DNA of 64,000 bases from assembly GCA_947034885.2 (NCBI GenBank), contig OX344757.2:24112001-24176000 (forward strand), given 5' to 3'. The notes below the pieces were generated by a model that worked only from the letters and a program-made list of their open reading frames with translations, ran no database searches and was not told where the DNA came from. This document shows positions 49,417 through 61,044 of this stretch, one piece after another (position 1 is the stretch's first letter; each line of letters begins with the position of its first letter). The position numbers and the translations under genes were made by a program. This DNA is from Thuidium tamariscinum (Eukaryota; Streptophyta; Bryopsida; Hypnales; Thuidiaceae).

Positions 49417-49565
49417 TCTGGAATCCACATGGCAGCCACGTGGCCTATTTTTCCATTATCAAAAAGTCAACTATGTGTTGACTCTACCGGACGGGCGAGA
49501 GCTCTATCGGACATCCTGGACGGACGGACGGGCGAACCGGATATCCGCCCGGTATGACAACCCTG

Positions 49566-49573
49566 CCTATCAA
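49566..49573. repeat. Right 8-bp target-site duplication of the giant hAT
   Basis: CCTATCAA, identical to 29678-29685, directly follows the CCCTG terminus. Confidence 0.9.
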
Positions 49574-49634
49574 AGGTAGAATGTTTGGTTTGCATTCTTG
49601 AAATTATTGGAAGAGTTTAAATTTTTTCCATATC

Positions 49635-49967
49635 ATAAGAGGATTTTCAACTGGTTTACAAGACTACAAGTTCCTAAATGCTGGGAATGCATTTGGAACA
49701 TTGGGAATGTAGTGCTGATGTGGTCGAGCGACTGCCACATCAGAAAATACTAATTAATTATTTATTTAATATTTTTAAAATATTTTCTTGAATTAAAAAA
49801 ATCATTTTCTTTTTTTTTTTAAACATTCTGAAATTTTTTTAAATTAAAATTATTATTTTTTTCAAAACTCAAAAATTCAAACCAGTAGGGGGTTGGTTTG
49901 CAGCAGTGGGAATAGTTTCTGGGAACACCCCTGAAACAGTCTTCTTGGGGGCCAGAAATCCTCTTAT
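49635..49967. mobile_element. Short TIR element (MITE), sister of 22077-22329
   Basis: ATAAGAGGATTTT at the left matches the reverse complement of AAATCCTCTTAT at the right. The interior TGGTCGAG-GACTGCCACATCA matches the sister copy. The end lies only about 60 bp from the giant hAT's target duplication. There is no ORF. Confidence 0.55.
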
Positions 49968-51000
49968 AAAAGACAAATGTGAGAATAAGAAGAATTAATT
50001 TAAATTTAAATTTTTTAGCAATGTATGAAATTTTTACAATTTTTTGAAGTGTGCTGCCAAAATGGCCCGAAACAATCTGTAGACTAGTATTCCAAAACTA
50101 TCCAAAACTCAAAGAATGTACCCAGATTGGTCATCTTACCACTTAAAGTAATCATAATTATATTTCTTAACATGGCTACAATATTTTTTAACATGACGAT
50201 GAGTTGATGACATGAAGGAATAAAAAAAAGTTAACTTTCTTCTAATGATAAATTTACACTAGAAAAGTGGAAGTTCTTATTGAAGTCACTATTAACTCCT
50301 TCATCATCACCCAAGGCATTGATTGCTAAAACTAATTCAATGTAATTAGCTCAAATTTCATTGGTTGCTAATTTTTTTGTTATAGGGTGAATGGTTGATG
50401 TAAGACTTTTTTTAAAATCATAAGTCATCCGAGGTGACTACAGTACTGAGTACTGACTAGTAGTAATCACCCCTTGTCAGAAACATATAAACGATACGAA
50501 ACCCCTAGAAATTCTAGAATGGGTTTCTCTCTCTCAAGACATACGTAGTATTTTTTTTCTTGTAGTAACAAATCAAAGAACCCGACCTTCCTAGCAATTC
50601 AATTCATTTGAAACAAAGCACCGCCGTAACTGAACTTTGCGTGCACCTCCATTAATTTACACTGCAGAGGTAAACTCAGTGAGCGAGGACATGGAACTTT
50701 GAGAATGCCGACGTTGAACTGTGCACCAAGGTCTTCCACTGACAAAATCACACACTAAATCACAAAACTTCTGCAATCAGATTCTAGGTTCGCTGAAGAA
50801 TATTGCAGCTAGAGTCATATGCACGGCTCCGGCTGTACTAGCTGCTGTTATGGTGCTTCACTTAATTCATTGTTGAATTCAATCAACGGTGTTGTAGTCG
50901 AATCCAACTAAACAACCGGCTGCATTATGCTCAACAGAGAGCACTCAAACCATTCTACACTCTCTAGGAAATAAGGTCCTGCATACTTGCAACAAAACAA
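49968..51000. other. Gene-free stretch
   Basis: AT-rich to about 50.6 kb, then GC-richer toward the next feature. I see no ORF or motif I can support. Confidence 0.35.
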
Positions 51001-51254
51001 GAGAAGAGTTGCTAAAGGATTTTACACTCACGGGTCGGAGGGTGCCTGCAACAACCCAAGAAAGTTCCCAAAGCGCACCTGGATCGTTACAACGCAGTGC
51101 CAGGCAGTCTACGATCAGTTTCTGGGAAATGGGTCATGTCGGTCGACTCGGTCCGACCGTGCCGACTAATATAACTGGTCCGACTTTCCAGACTGTCGGC
51201 CGTTAGATGTATATGGCTTTGTTTCACAAGTGTTTTCTTCAAAGGAAACACAAA

Positions 51255-51600
51255 TTAGCTAGCTCTTCTCTGGTACTCAATTTAGGTCAGCAAGAAGCAG
51301 TGAAGCTTACGTACTCTTTTCCAGGACTCGAATTAAGTCGGTGAGCACCCGATCTGAGAAGCTAGTGCTTCTCGAGGACTCAATTTAGCAAGCAGCGGTG
51401 AAGCTAACTCCTCTCCAGGACTCGAATTAGGTCAGTAAGTAGCTAGCATGTATGCAGTGAAGCTTTTCTCCGCACTCGAATCAGGCCGGTTACGGAAGCA
51501 GATGAGCTAGAAGATTTTCTCAGGAGTTGAAGATCAGCAAGCAGAAGAGAAGATCAATTTTTTCAAGACTTAAAAAGGGTAGGAAGCAGAAGAGAAGGTC
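51255..51600. repeat. Degenerate tandem repeat upstream of a small ORF
   Basis: Four or five copies of a 60-95-bp unit around GTGAAGCT-ACTC-TCTCCAGGACTCGAATTAGGTCAG (starts near 51262, 51322, 51385, 51410 and 51465), fading into AAGCAGAAGAGAAG-TCGATTTT units to 51600. It lies directly before the ORF at 51663, so it may be part of a leader. Confidence 0.55.
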
Positions 51601-51662
51601 GATTTTCTCAAGGCTTCAAGGTACGTCTTCGGTAACGAGAGCTAATCAGAGCGAACTCCAAG

Positions 51663-51989
51663 ATGCGTAAGCAACAGCCGAGCTTGAACAACAGTCCTCG
51701 AGGCCGACAACAGAACGGCCCGGCACAAGAGTTGCAATCCAATGGCATCAATCCACAAGTTGGAGCCAGCGGCGATGACGATGCTCCTGAAAATAAGGCG
51801 AATCCAGCTATAAGCACTACCAGTTCCACAGCTCAGAACAACGAGCGGCGCGTCCGACGAAACTGGCCAGATGAAACCATTCTGCCCGGTGTCACATTTC
51901 CGTCGTCTCAAACGCGCGAGATCATCGAGTTCGTGGTGGAGGAACTCCCGATCCAGGACTTCTTGCCCGAAGACTTCGTGTATCCGTAA
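51663..51989 (+). CDS. Small ORF of unknown function (108 aa), possibly exon 1
   Basis: I do not recognise this protein. The N-terminal 60 residues are polar and low-complexity (Gln, Asn, Ser and an acidic DDDAPE patch). The C-terminal half is more ordered: RRVRRNWPDETILPG, then EIIEFVVEELPIQDFLPEDF. The last codons overlap a strong splice donor, TATCC|GTAAGC, at 51985-51986. The true transcript may therefore read on into later exons, possibly the broken coding region near 53.4-54.5 kb. Base composition is clearly higher in GC than the surroundings, supporting a real or recently coding sequence. Confidence 0.4.
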   Translation: MRKQQPSLNNSPRGRQQNGPAQELQSNGINPQVGASGDDDAPENKANPAISTTSSTAQNNERRVRRNWPDETILPGVTFPSSQTREIIEFVVEELPIQDFLPEDFVYP

Positions 51990-53407
51990 GCCCGTGAAGG
52001 TTTCTAATTCAGACCAGCTAACTTGGCAGGGAATGAGGCAATGATCAAAGCTACTTGGCTAAGGATTACAGACACAAGACTGGACGAACTGAACATGCAT
52101 GCTTCGAATAAATAAATAGTTAGTTCTGTCGTGATTCTTGTGTGATATATTACGTAGGAGATCTATAAATCTATATGGGTCGTAAGCAACAATTTCCTAG
52201 ATTACCTGCAGTTGCGCTTTGCATAATCTTGGACTGCATATTCATGAATATATTCTCCATGATCTAGCTATTGATCTAGGTGGAGGTTTTTTGATAAGTA
52301 TTATTGACAATCCCTGCAGCATTAAACGTCGTTAGTACCACAAAAGAATGCCATATCATGTCACCTTACATGCACCTAGTAGCTGGGAAGGCATTCGAGA
52401 TGACGGATTATCAAGTCAACAAGTACCTCGATCAATTAATCAAGGGTACATCGGTTTAGCTTCCTTACCTCAATTATTCCCTTCAAATCAAGCACCAGCA
52501 TCGCACGCTTGCAGATGCATTGATCCTCCGGGCTTTTAATCTCTAATTAATTGTGTACGTCTTTCTGGCCATGTCGTTGATGATACCAATCAATAAAAAC
52601 TCCACTGTATGCCCATCTTGTTCGCTTAAGCACGCTTAAGCACGCTTGCGCAAGCCAACAAACACATATCTAATACTGGGAGTTAATATATTTACTCCGT
52701 ATTGTTCGCTGCTGCTAAGGTTCGTGCACTCGTGCAGGGTCGGTGCAGTATTTGCTTACCCTAGCTAGGACTTCAAGGACATTAAACTAATGGTCATTAC
52801 ACAAGGACCCGGATCGGAGAGGTTTCAACCTTAGGAAGAAACCAATCTACATATTATCGAGCCCTACCCTAGGTTCCATTAATGTTATCAGGTGTCTAGC
52901 CCAATTGCAGTGACCTTTAATTACTAAATGTCTCTAACTAAAGCACGTATATTGGCTAAACCCTGGCTAGTACACATGAAGATCTCATCTTCTTCCATCT
53001 ACAGTTGTACGGTCTCTGCCTGCAGACACAAGACGCCAAGACGGTGGAAGTCTTGTTCAATAATTCGCTTTCAAAGAGAGTTACGGGAGGCTCTGACAAC
53101 TGGAGGCCTGGTTTCCGGAAAAGACTAGCTGCGTGAAATGCATGCATTCACGCCCACGGTACGGTAGTACATATACGAGCAAGCACGTACACAGATTAAG
53201 AGACCACTGGGATTTTAACAGACGTAGCTGGAAGCAAGACGAAACCCTGAGAGACATCATAGGCCGTAGCTTGACACAGGCCACGAGAGCTGAAATTAAT
53301 TATCAACGCAATTCCGATCGAGTTCATGGTCAAAGCTTCGGTCACCACCATTCGATCAAGGCCTATAAATGGGTCGTAGAGCACTTCAGCCAAGCTAACC
53401 CTGTCCT

Positions 53408-54502
53408 GTGCCAGATGAGAGGGCAGCATACAGGTATCAGATTCTATCATCTCACTTGCATTTTTACAAGAATACTCAGGAAAAGGAGCCACATGACTTA
53501 ACCGGCAAGGAGCTACGCAAAGCCAGGGTAATCACATGCGGAGGCGACCTCAGCAATGCCAAGTTTACCCTGACCAATGCTTTTCCGGCAGCATCTGGAT
53601 GATGGGAGAGATTCAGGGGTTGGATTTCGACCCCGGCAAATGGCACTGGGACACCAAAACAAGCCAAACGAAGGAGTTCTTCTGCTACTCTACTCGCCGC
53701 GGTTACTCGATAGGACGGGGCAGCGGGACAGGAAGCCCGCTCAGTCAAGACTCTTCACCAAGCTCGAGCGCGCAATTGGGCCTCACTGATTCAGAGATCA
53801 AGCAAATGCAAGCTACCAAGATCATTTGGGACGAAAGACAACCAGTTCAGTTTCAATTCAGGCTCCTCTGGCCGGGTTGGTAAATTCCGGGGGACCGAAT
53901 CCCAACCGCCAGCTGGAGTGAGGTTCAATTCCCAGTTTCCCACCAGACTGCCGGAGCTGCAAGCCTGCAACGGCCTCATCCGGGAAACCACCACGAGCAT
54001 GTTCTTCATTCCTGCAGATTCGCACGCCAAGTTTGGAAGATCTACATTCCAACCCATCCGACTGGCCCTTAATCCAACCGGCTCTTCCATCTTGGAAGGA
54101 AGCTGTAACGGGCATTCAGTCCGGCACTTACGACCAGAAAGGCCATTACGAGCCAGTCAATCATTACCACAACAATTCCAGCGATACTCTCCCCTCAGTG
54201 GTTATTTGGCGCGCCCGTCATCGCCGGCCTGCTCTTTGAGGGGGAGCGTACGCATGCGCATCTCCCTGAACTGTACTTTTGCTTGGAGGGACACCGTGCT
54301 CGCGGGGCATGGCCCAGAGAAACCACATCCTCTCCTTCAATTCTATGATAAATGTAGTGAGGATAGACAAGGAACTATTAGACAGGACTTCATGGACACC
54401 TGGTGTAAGAACAACGTGTTCTGCTCTGGTACTCTTCACAAACCTGATTGGCAACTCTCCCTCAAAGCTGACATCCAGATTGCACAGGCCCAGAGAGCCT
54501 GA
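53408..54502 (+). pseudogene. Frame-broken coding remnant, possibly LINE C-terminal region
   Basis: Three overlapping plus-strand frames carry protein-like sequence. From 53408: YRYQILSSHLHFYKN to NAKFTLTNAFPAASG. From about 53600: GLDFDPGKWHWDTKTSQ, FFCYSTRRGYSIGR and SEIKQMQATKIIWDERQP to a stop at 53883. Another frame is open from about 53713 to 54502 and ends KADIQIAQAQRA. The W-x-W then FF-YSTRRGY block followed by IW-x4-P resembles the zf-RVT region after the reverse transcriptase of plant LINEs, but the part after 53890 fits no family I know. It could also be a multi-exon host pseudogene continuing from 51663. Confidence 0.35.
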
Positions 54503-54509
54503 CTGATTG

Positions 54510-55637
54510 TTGTCTCTCCCCCCGAGGATTATGGATTTTAATGGTCACCGTCCTTCCCACCCACCCCCCACCCCCAAAAAAAATGCATGCATTCAATGGT
54601 TTGATGTTCCGTTTTTGAATTGTTTTGTCACGTATGTTCCATTTCCACACTAAAAGCTTCACAGAATCCCCTCCGAAACTCTTCTCCAACTGCTTTAGAT
54701 AAGAAGACCCCGGGAAAAGCAAATTAGTCTTGAGTTATGTTCAAGGTAGACGGGAGAGTCCTGACTCCTGAGAGAAATTCCACATACTACTGTGAAAGAT
54801 TTCTAAGTCATCGAACACAAACGAGACTTTTAAGATCTACTCTTGCAATTATATGCACTGGAATGAAAAACTTTGCAGTGAGTCTTATTTATCGTCTTGA
54901 ATGCTTAGACTTCAGACAGTAACTACGAAATTATAGATGAATTCACTCATATGAATGCCAACTCTCTTCAGGTGAATCCCACTGATCGAAGGATATATAT
55001 GAGGCCCGATCGAGTGTCGGACTACGCGTACCAGGCATCAACTATATATGAAACTATCAACAGTGAAAAACAATTGAAATTGGTCATCGATCAAGGGTCA
55101 CGTACTACTCATATATCGTGCTCTCAATATTCGTGCAGTCAATATTCTGGTGTTGAGAGTCATTCATCACTCTGATCGATGGTTGCTTGGACCATATACA
55201 ACATGTCGGTAACTCTTGATTGACCTTTCCACAAAGTACGTACGTCAAAATGAAAGTATTGTCAGAATGCACTAATGAAAGACTCCAACAAGCGGGCCAC
55301 TGTTCAGAATGAAAGAAATGTGCTCCGTAGAAACATTTCTCAAATGATCATACAACCAGTGCTCTCCAAACACAGAAAAAACTCAGCAATTGCAGCTTGA
55401 ATCCTAAAACGAGAAGATCAAGAGTCTATTCCGATCTTAATCCAGAATTCAATCTTACCTTCTAGTTCTCCTTTAAGAAGGTAGACTTTGGAAATACGTA
55501 GTCTTTGACTTGAATAAGTTCCTACTCTTCGATGTGCGTCAACTAGTAGTTGGTAAGACTTCGTTCGCATCCTGACTAATTGGCTTGTCGATTTTGTTGC
55601 TCTGCAAGGGGAGGTCATTTGAGGGTGTGTGGGGGGG

Positions 55638-55678
<41 letters not shown>

Positions 55679-56470
55679 GAGAGGATGAGGGTTGGAAAGC
55701 TCCTTTGCAACGTGTGAGATTCCTTTCGTTTGTACGAATTCTATTAATTTAAATGCCACAGTAAAGGAAGGGGCAGGATTCCAGGAAGTATTTTATCATT
55801 AAAAATTGCCTCGAGTCACAGTTCAATGATTTGGATGGATTTAGAAAATGGCTTGCGTTTGTTCTTTGAGTAATGAGTATCCAGAGCTCCAGAGTTCAGA
55901 CAGGCGGGATATGAGTCAATTTTGCCTCCCAGATTTGGAAACTCAGATGTGTCTCATAATGTTCCGAGGAATCCAAGCACCAGTTTTAAGGATTTTGAGG
56001 TCGAGCCAGGATGAAAGTATTCACATTTCACAAGTGGGGGGGGGCTAAGTTTAGCATGACGATTGACTGAAGTCACTGGAAAGTCTTTTAGCAAATTTAA
56101 CAACTTGAGATAATTATGGAAATCAAATTTAGCACCTGTGCAGCTGTGCTTCCGTGCTTGTGTAGCAATGAAACACAATGTGGTTGCATAAAAAAATATT
56201 AAATTAAATTATAAATAAATAAATAAATAAGTGATTGTTCTTATTTATTCAATCAGTTTAGATGTAGTCGATCTGTCGGTCATTTGGATTACATCATTTG
56301 TTTGATAGGAACTGAAGATTTGGGGAATGCTTACATCGATTGTTTGGAGAATATGGCAGGTTCATCCACTAAAATTCATAAAATTGCAATATTGAATGTT
56401 CACATCTCACTTATGAGGTTTTGTGATTTTGTTGGGAAACAACTGTACACTAGTTAAAGCAGGGTGTTTT
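54510..56470. other. Stretch without a recognisable gene
   Basis: A C-rich tract sits at 54555-54580 and a (GA)n microsatellite at 55641-55674. ORFs of 60-113 codons here (for example one crossing the microsatellite) have no support. A short TAAA/AAAT-rich run lies at 56205-56230. Confidence 0.4.
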
Positions 56471-56477
56471 TTTTTGG

Positions 56478-56597
56478 TACTGTTCATCTACAGTAAAGCC
56501 CTCTGTGGCCTCCTAGCAGAGGCCAATATTGGGAGGGAGCCACGAGCACTGGTGAGCCAGAGCGGGAAGCTGGCGATAAATCGCCAGAAAAAAAAAA
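56478..56597. other. Cluster of three perfect hairpins ending in an A tract
   Basis: Within 120 bp there are TACTGT/ACAGTA (56478-56495), CCTCTG/CAGAGG (56500-56522) and CTGGCGAT-AA-ATCGCCAG (56570-56587), followed by ten As. The segment is GC-rich in an AT-rich setting. It could be a short retroposed RNA (SINE-like), a structured RNA or a MITE end; the sequence does not decide. Confidence 0.4.
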
Positions 56598-56980
56598 CCT
56601 GAGTTAAAGGTTAAAGGTCCATGGTTATAGAAGTTAATGTGGCCTATTTTAATGTGCCAAAATATGTCATTTCACTCCCAAAGGACAACGCAGCATTTTT
56701 TGGCAATACAGTGTTTTTAGTCATCCATTTATGATTGAATGACTTTCTAAAAAAATCTCTACTTTTTGAAAAATATTAGTACCCTACATGAAGGTTAAAC
56801 TTAACATGAATTAAATAATTTTTGTAAAAAAGTACCATCTAACATTTTGTGATTGGTATGAAGTGACGTGACCTTGCCAAAATTTAACATGGGAATTTCA
56901 TTTCAATACCATTTATAAAATACAAATGAATTCCCTAATTTCAATGGTCATTGCAAGAAACGACATTCAAAAAGCGTAGT

Positions 56981-57709
56981 GGGGGATTGCAAGAATGACT
57001 TGTCCTATTTGTTGTCCCCTAGGCTTTGGATAGGTGGTTTTTTGCTTATAACTTTTGCATTATGTCTTTGTTTGCCGTGAAATTTGGAACAGAGGTACAC
57101 ACTAAAGTTCTTGACATTTGGTATTTTTTTTAAATTTTTTAAATTTAATTTACTATTTTTAAACTGACCCCGATTGGATGTCTACCTTGGCCATTTTGAG
57201 GGTTTTTAGTACTATTTCCAACCCTAAATTTCAAATTTGAAGGTAAAAATTGGGATACGAGGACTTTTACTATAGTTACACAAGCTTGTGAAGAGATTTT
57301 CTAAAAATAGTAAAGTATTCACCTTCCACATGTGCTCAAAGTGCACTACCAAGGTACACTTGTAGAGAACACAAAATAACTTTTTTGAAGATGAAAATTG
57401 GTAAGAAGAAGAAACTTTAAGTTAGGAAAAATGGAATTTTTTTGTTTATTTTTTTGAATTTTTTTACTATTTAAAAAAAAATTAAATTCCAAACTACCTA
57501 TTTTCTTGTATTTTTCATCACTCTTTGAGAGAGCATAACTTTTTGAGATAAATTTTTCTAAGTTAGAACTTTCATCTACATACCATTTAGAGTGTTCTTA
57601 ACAATATCCATATTTTATTTCATTAAAAAAAAATTATTCCAAAAGTCACAATACTCCAGTACTAAGGCCATTTTGAGACAAAACCGTGAAGTCATTCTTG
57701 CAATCACCC
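56981..57709. mobile_element. Nested family copy 1
   Basis: The left end GGGGGATTGCAAGAATGACT faces a right end whose reverse complement is GGGTGATTGCAAGAATGACT. The copy is 729 bp. The target duplication is not clear. There is no ORF. Confidence 0.55.
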
Positions 57710-58059
57710 AGCATTTTTCATAGTACTCTTGTTTTTTTCGGAAGTACTTTAAAATTAGAAAAATAATTTTTAAGAAAGGTAAAAAATAAGTTTTGTATAT
57801 AGAAGGCCTTATTTGTTATATTGAGACAAACTATAGTCTCAATTTTATCATCGACTCGAAGATAAACAGGTATAACTCTTCAATTTTTAGACTATTTAAT
57901 AATTTAAGACTTCAATAAAATTATATATATATAAAACTTTGAATGCCCAAAGGTTGCAGTCTCATCTTATCGTTGACTCGATGATAAATGACTAAAATTG
58001 TTTTAGGCTAAAGTCTCAAAATGCGTAAATTCTCTCATTTTAATGAATAAGGCCTTATA

Positions 58060-58759
58060 GGTTGAATGCAAGAAACACTTGTACAATTGGTTGCGTTTGG
58101 CTGATTTTTTCAGGAGCACTTTAAAATTCAAAAAATATGACTAATGTAAAGACCTTTAAGATGAAGAAACCCACCAAAGGAAATTTGTTAAGAAAATCTC
58201 TAAGTAGGAGAACTTGAAAAGTGCCAAACCTCAAGAAAATACATATTTTGATGTTTTAATTAGTAAAAAATAGATAAAAAATAGAAAAAATAAAATAAAA
58301 ATTGGCCATTTGAAAAAACTTTATAGAGATGGTTATTAATCAAAAAAATCACCAAAATCACTTTTTACATGTTTCCAAAAAAATGTAGAAGGAGGCTCAC
58401 TTTGTGGACTTGTACACCATGTAAAAATAATTTTTTTTGAAATCCCTCTACGTGAAAGCTACAAGTTTGCTAGAAGACCATTAAATCCAAATTTGAGCTC
58501 AAAATCATTAAAAAAAAAGGTACTCAATAGTACTAAAAACCTCCAAAATGGCATTTGTGACATTCAATCACTAGTACTATTTAAATAGTAAATAATTTTT
58601 GAAAATTATGAAAAAATTAGGTAAGGTGTATGATAGTTATAAGTACCTTCCCTAGAAATTTCGAGTCATTTAAAGTTAAAATGCAAAAGTTATGGCCAAA
58701 AAACAGATCAGCACATGCCGTGTGACACAAAATAGTACAAGTGTTTCTTGCATTCATCC
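58060..58759. mobile_element. Nested family copy 2, TSD TATA
   Basis: The left end is GGTTGAATGCAAGAAACACT; the reverse complement of the right end is GGATGAATGCAAGAAACACT. TATA flanks both sides (58056-58059 and 58760-58763). The copy is 700 bp and close to the copies at 24992 and 63950. Confidence 0.7.
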
Positions 58760-59161
58760 TATATATCTTTATAAAGAAGGTACCCTAAGAAGGAAAAGTA
58801 TAGAAATTTTCTCTAAATAGGTGAACTAGAAAAGTGCAAAATCTCATGAAAGTAGTTTTGTCATTGTAATTTCACATTTTAATTTAGAGAAAATAGAGAA
58901 ACAAATTTTTTTTAAACAAAAAATTGACCATTTAGGAAGAGTTGATATTGATGACATTTTACCCAAAATAAAGATCCAAGAACCATCTTCAATGTTCAAA
59001 AATTGTGCGCAACAAAAGTGTTGTTTGTAGTCATGTGGAGGACTTAAAATAATGTATTTTTAGATTTTCTTTCGTAGATACAAGTTTTTTTATTATGCAA
59101 GTAGACCATGAAAGTTTCAACTTCAAATATTTAAATTTAGGGGCTCATAACGTAGTGAAAT

Positions 59162-59885
59162 GGGTAGTTGCAAGAAAGGCCTCTCACTTTTTGTCTCGTT
59201 TGTGTTTTTTCTTTGGGAGTACTGTTTAATTAGAAAAATAATTTTAAGAAAATGTGAAAAATATGTTTAGTGCATATACCTTTAAGAAAAAGGTACCCTA
59301 TGAAGGAAAAGTATAGGAAAATTTTCTAACTAGGTGAACTAGAAAAGTGCAAATTCTCAGAAAAAGGGGTATTTTCACATCTTAATTTGTACAAAATAGG
59401 AAAATCAATTTTTTTTTAAAACTAAAAATTGAAAATTTGGGAAGGATTGATGATGATGAGATTTCACCAAAAGAATTATTTTGAAACCATTTTCGATGTT
59501 CAGAATTGTATGCGCAAGGGGCCCCTATTTGCATCAATGTAGAGGACATAAAATAATATTTTTTTAAATATGTTTGGTCAGCTCATAAATCTTTAGTGTA
59601 TAAATAGACCACACAAATTTCAAGTCTATATCATTAATTTTGGATACTCTACAATACTAAAAACCCCTAAATTGCAAAGTGTGACAAATTAGGTAAATTA
59701 AAATTTAATTAGAAAATGGTTTTTGGAAATTTTTGAAAAATAAGAAATTTCTTTACTATCAAGTTGTCTAAATTCAATAAAAATTTCAAGTACATTGGAT
59801 TAATACCCCAAAACTTATAACCAATGGCACAAAAGTCACTTCCATTGTGACGCCAAAAAGGACAGCCCTTTCTTGCAATCACCCA
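59162..59885. mobile_element. Nested family copy 3, TSD AAAT
   Basis: The left end is GGGTAGTTGCAAGAAAGGCC; the reverse complement of the right end is GGGTGATTGCAAGAAAGGGC. AAAT flanks both sides (59158-59161, 59886-59889). Joining the flanks restores the unbroken sequence seen in the copy at 16971-17704 (CGTAGT-AAA-CCC-AAACCTCA-TTTGTGAC), which is direct evidence of insertion. Confidence 0.7.
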
Positions 59886-60114
59886 AAATCCCAAAACCTC
59901 AATTTGTGACAAACAAACAAAAATAGTTTTTATATATATAATGATTTTTTTTTATTTCTAAAAAATAAGAGATGTGATAACAATAAAGTTAGACGTCTTG
60001 AATAAAAATTTCATATTCATTCAACTTGTGCTTCAAAAGTTATTGTAGACAATGAGATAGTATGTCCAATTGTGACAACAAAATAGTACCACCGTTTCTT
60101 GCAATGACCCTCAA

Positions 60115-61044
60115 ATGAAAAAATGTGTGAAGATTATTTTTTTGGTCCAAAAGATGGATGAATGTAGAGATGAAATGCTTCACTAAGTTGTCAGAGATCT
60201 CCATTTGGGTAGTTGGCACCTTTTGAAAATGACATTCTTAAATTGGCACTTTCTCAAGAAGTAAAAACAATTATGGCTAGTGTGAAACATTCAAGTGCTC
60301 GGATGGGTTTTTGATTGCTGAACTTAAACTTCAAAGCTTTAAAATCTAGAATAAGCATAGATTACATATATTGCAATTAGTGTCCAAAACACCCATTCTA
60401 AATAAGGGGCTCAAATTGGATTTCTACCTAGGAGAACTCTTCTAATTGAGCCATTATTTGTATTTTGCAAGGTTCCACCAATGGAAAAAATATGACCACT
60501 ATATTGGTTTCACATGCACTGCTCAATCATATTACAAAAAGAGCAAATTTTATTGCTCTCAAAATGTGTGGATCAATGGGCATCAACCCTTTTTTTTCCG
60601 GCACCATGGGGCTAGATTGCACCATTTCAAAATAAATGTCATTTTTTGTCAGATAAAAATAATCTTTTTTCGCCAGAAATTTTCTAATTCTCTTTAAAAT
60701 ATGAATGAAGTTGCCAAATTTGAATGAAAAAGTGTATGTATATGATGGAAAAGTGTTTTTAAGTTCAAAAGATAAATGAATGTAGAAACACAATGCTTCA
60801 CCAAATTTGAAGTGATCACCATCTTGGCACTTTCTCAAAAAGTAAAAAAAAAGGGTTGATGGGCATTCTGGTGTGCAATATAATTATATACTCCCACTAT
60901 TCCTACTACAAACTAAAAATTTATTTTGATTAGGTAGTGTAAGTGTTTTCTTTGAAACAAGTGAGTATCTTCGCAATGTAAACTTTCCGAATTCCATAAG
61001 AACCTGGAGAAGCACATTGCCTGTTCAAACTAGTTCAATAGCTA
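60115..61044. other. Gene-free AT-rich stretch with a local duplication
   Basis: Two similar segments around GATGAATGTAGA-A-GAAATGCTTCAC and CCATTTGG/CCATCTTGG-GCAC-TTT lie at about 60150-60260 and 60770-60840. No gene is visible. Confidence 0.4.

Larger units (their letters stand above)
29686..49565. mobile_element. Giant hAT-type DNA transposon with cargo genes (19,880 bp)
   Basis: The element starts with CAGGGTTGTCATA and ends with the exact reverse complement TATGACAACCCTG, a perfect 13-bp terminal inverted repeat in the CAGGG style of hAT elements. CCTATCAA flanks both sides (29678-29685, 49566-49573), an exact 8-bp target duplication, the hAT hallmark. A hAT transposase lies inside on the minus strand (35816-32218), so ends and gene agree. 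Typical hAT elements are a few kilobases; this is about 20 kb. The extra length holds two divergent cargo genes (a RING-like protein and a kinase), six arrays of one GC-rich motif, a 1.4-kb fold-back and satellite-like blocks. The perfect TSD and TIR suggest a fairly recent insertion of the whole unit, although the transposase copy is now broken. Confidence 0.92.
56945..60110. mobile_element. Outer TTGCAAGAAAC-family element containing nested copies
   Basis: The left end GGTCATTGCAAGAAACGACA and the reverse complement of the right end, GGGTCATTGCAAGAAACGGT, match. TCAA is present on both sides (56941-56944, 60111-60114). Three related elements lie within it (about 56981-57709, 58060-58759, 59162-59885). 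Removing them leaves about 1 kb of host element, close to the family's usual size. Confidence 0.5.

Noticed and set aside
55641-55674. (GA)n run considered as a regulatory GAGA element
   Set aside because: Ordinary microsatellite with no gene start close by.
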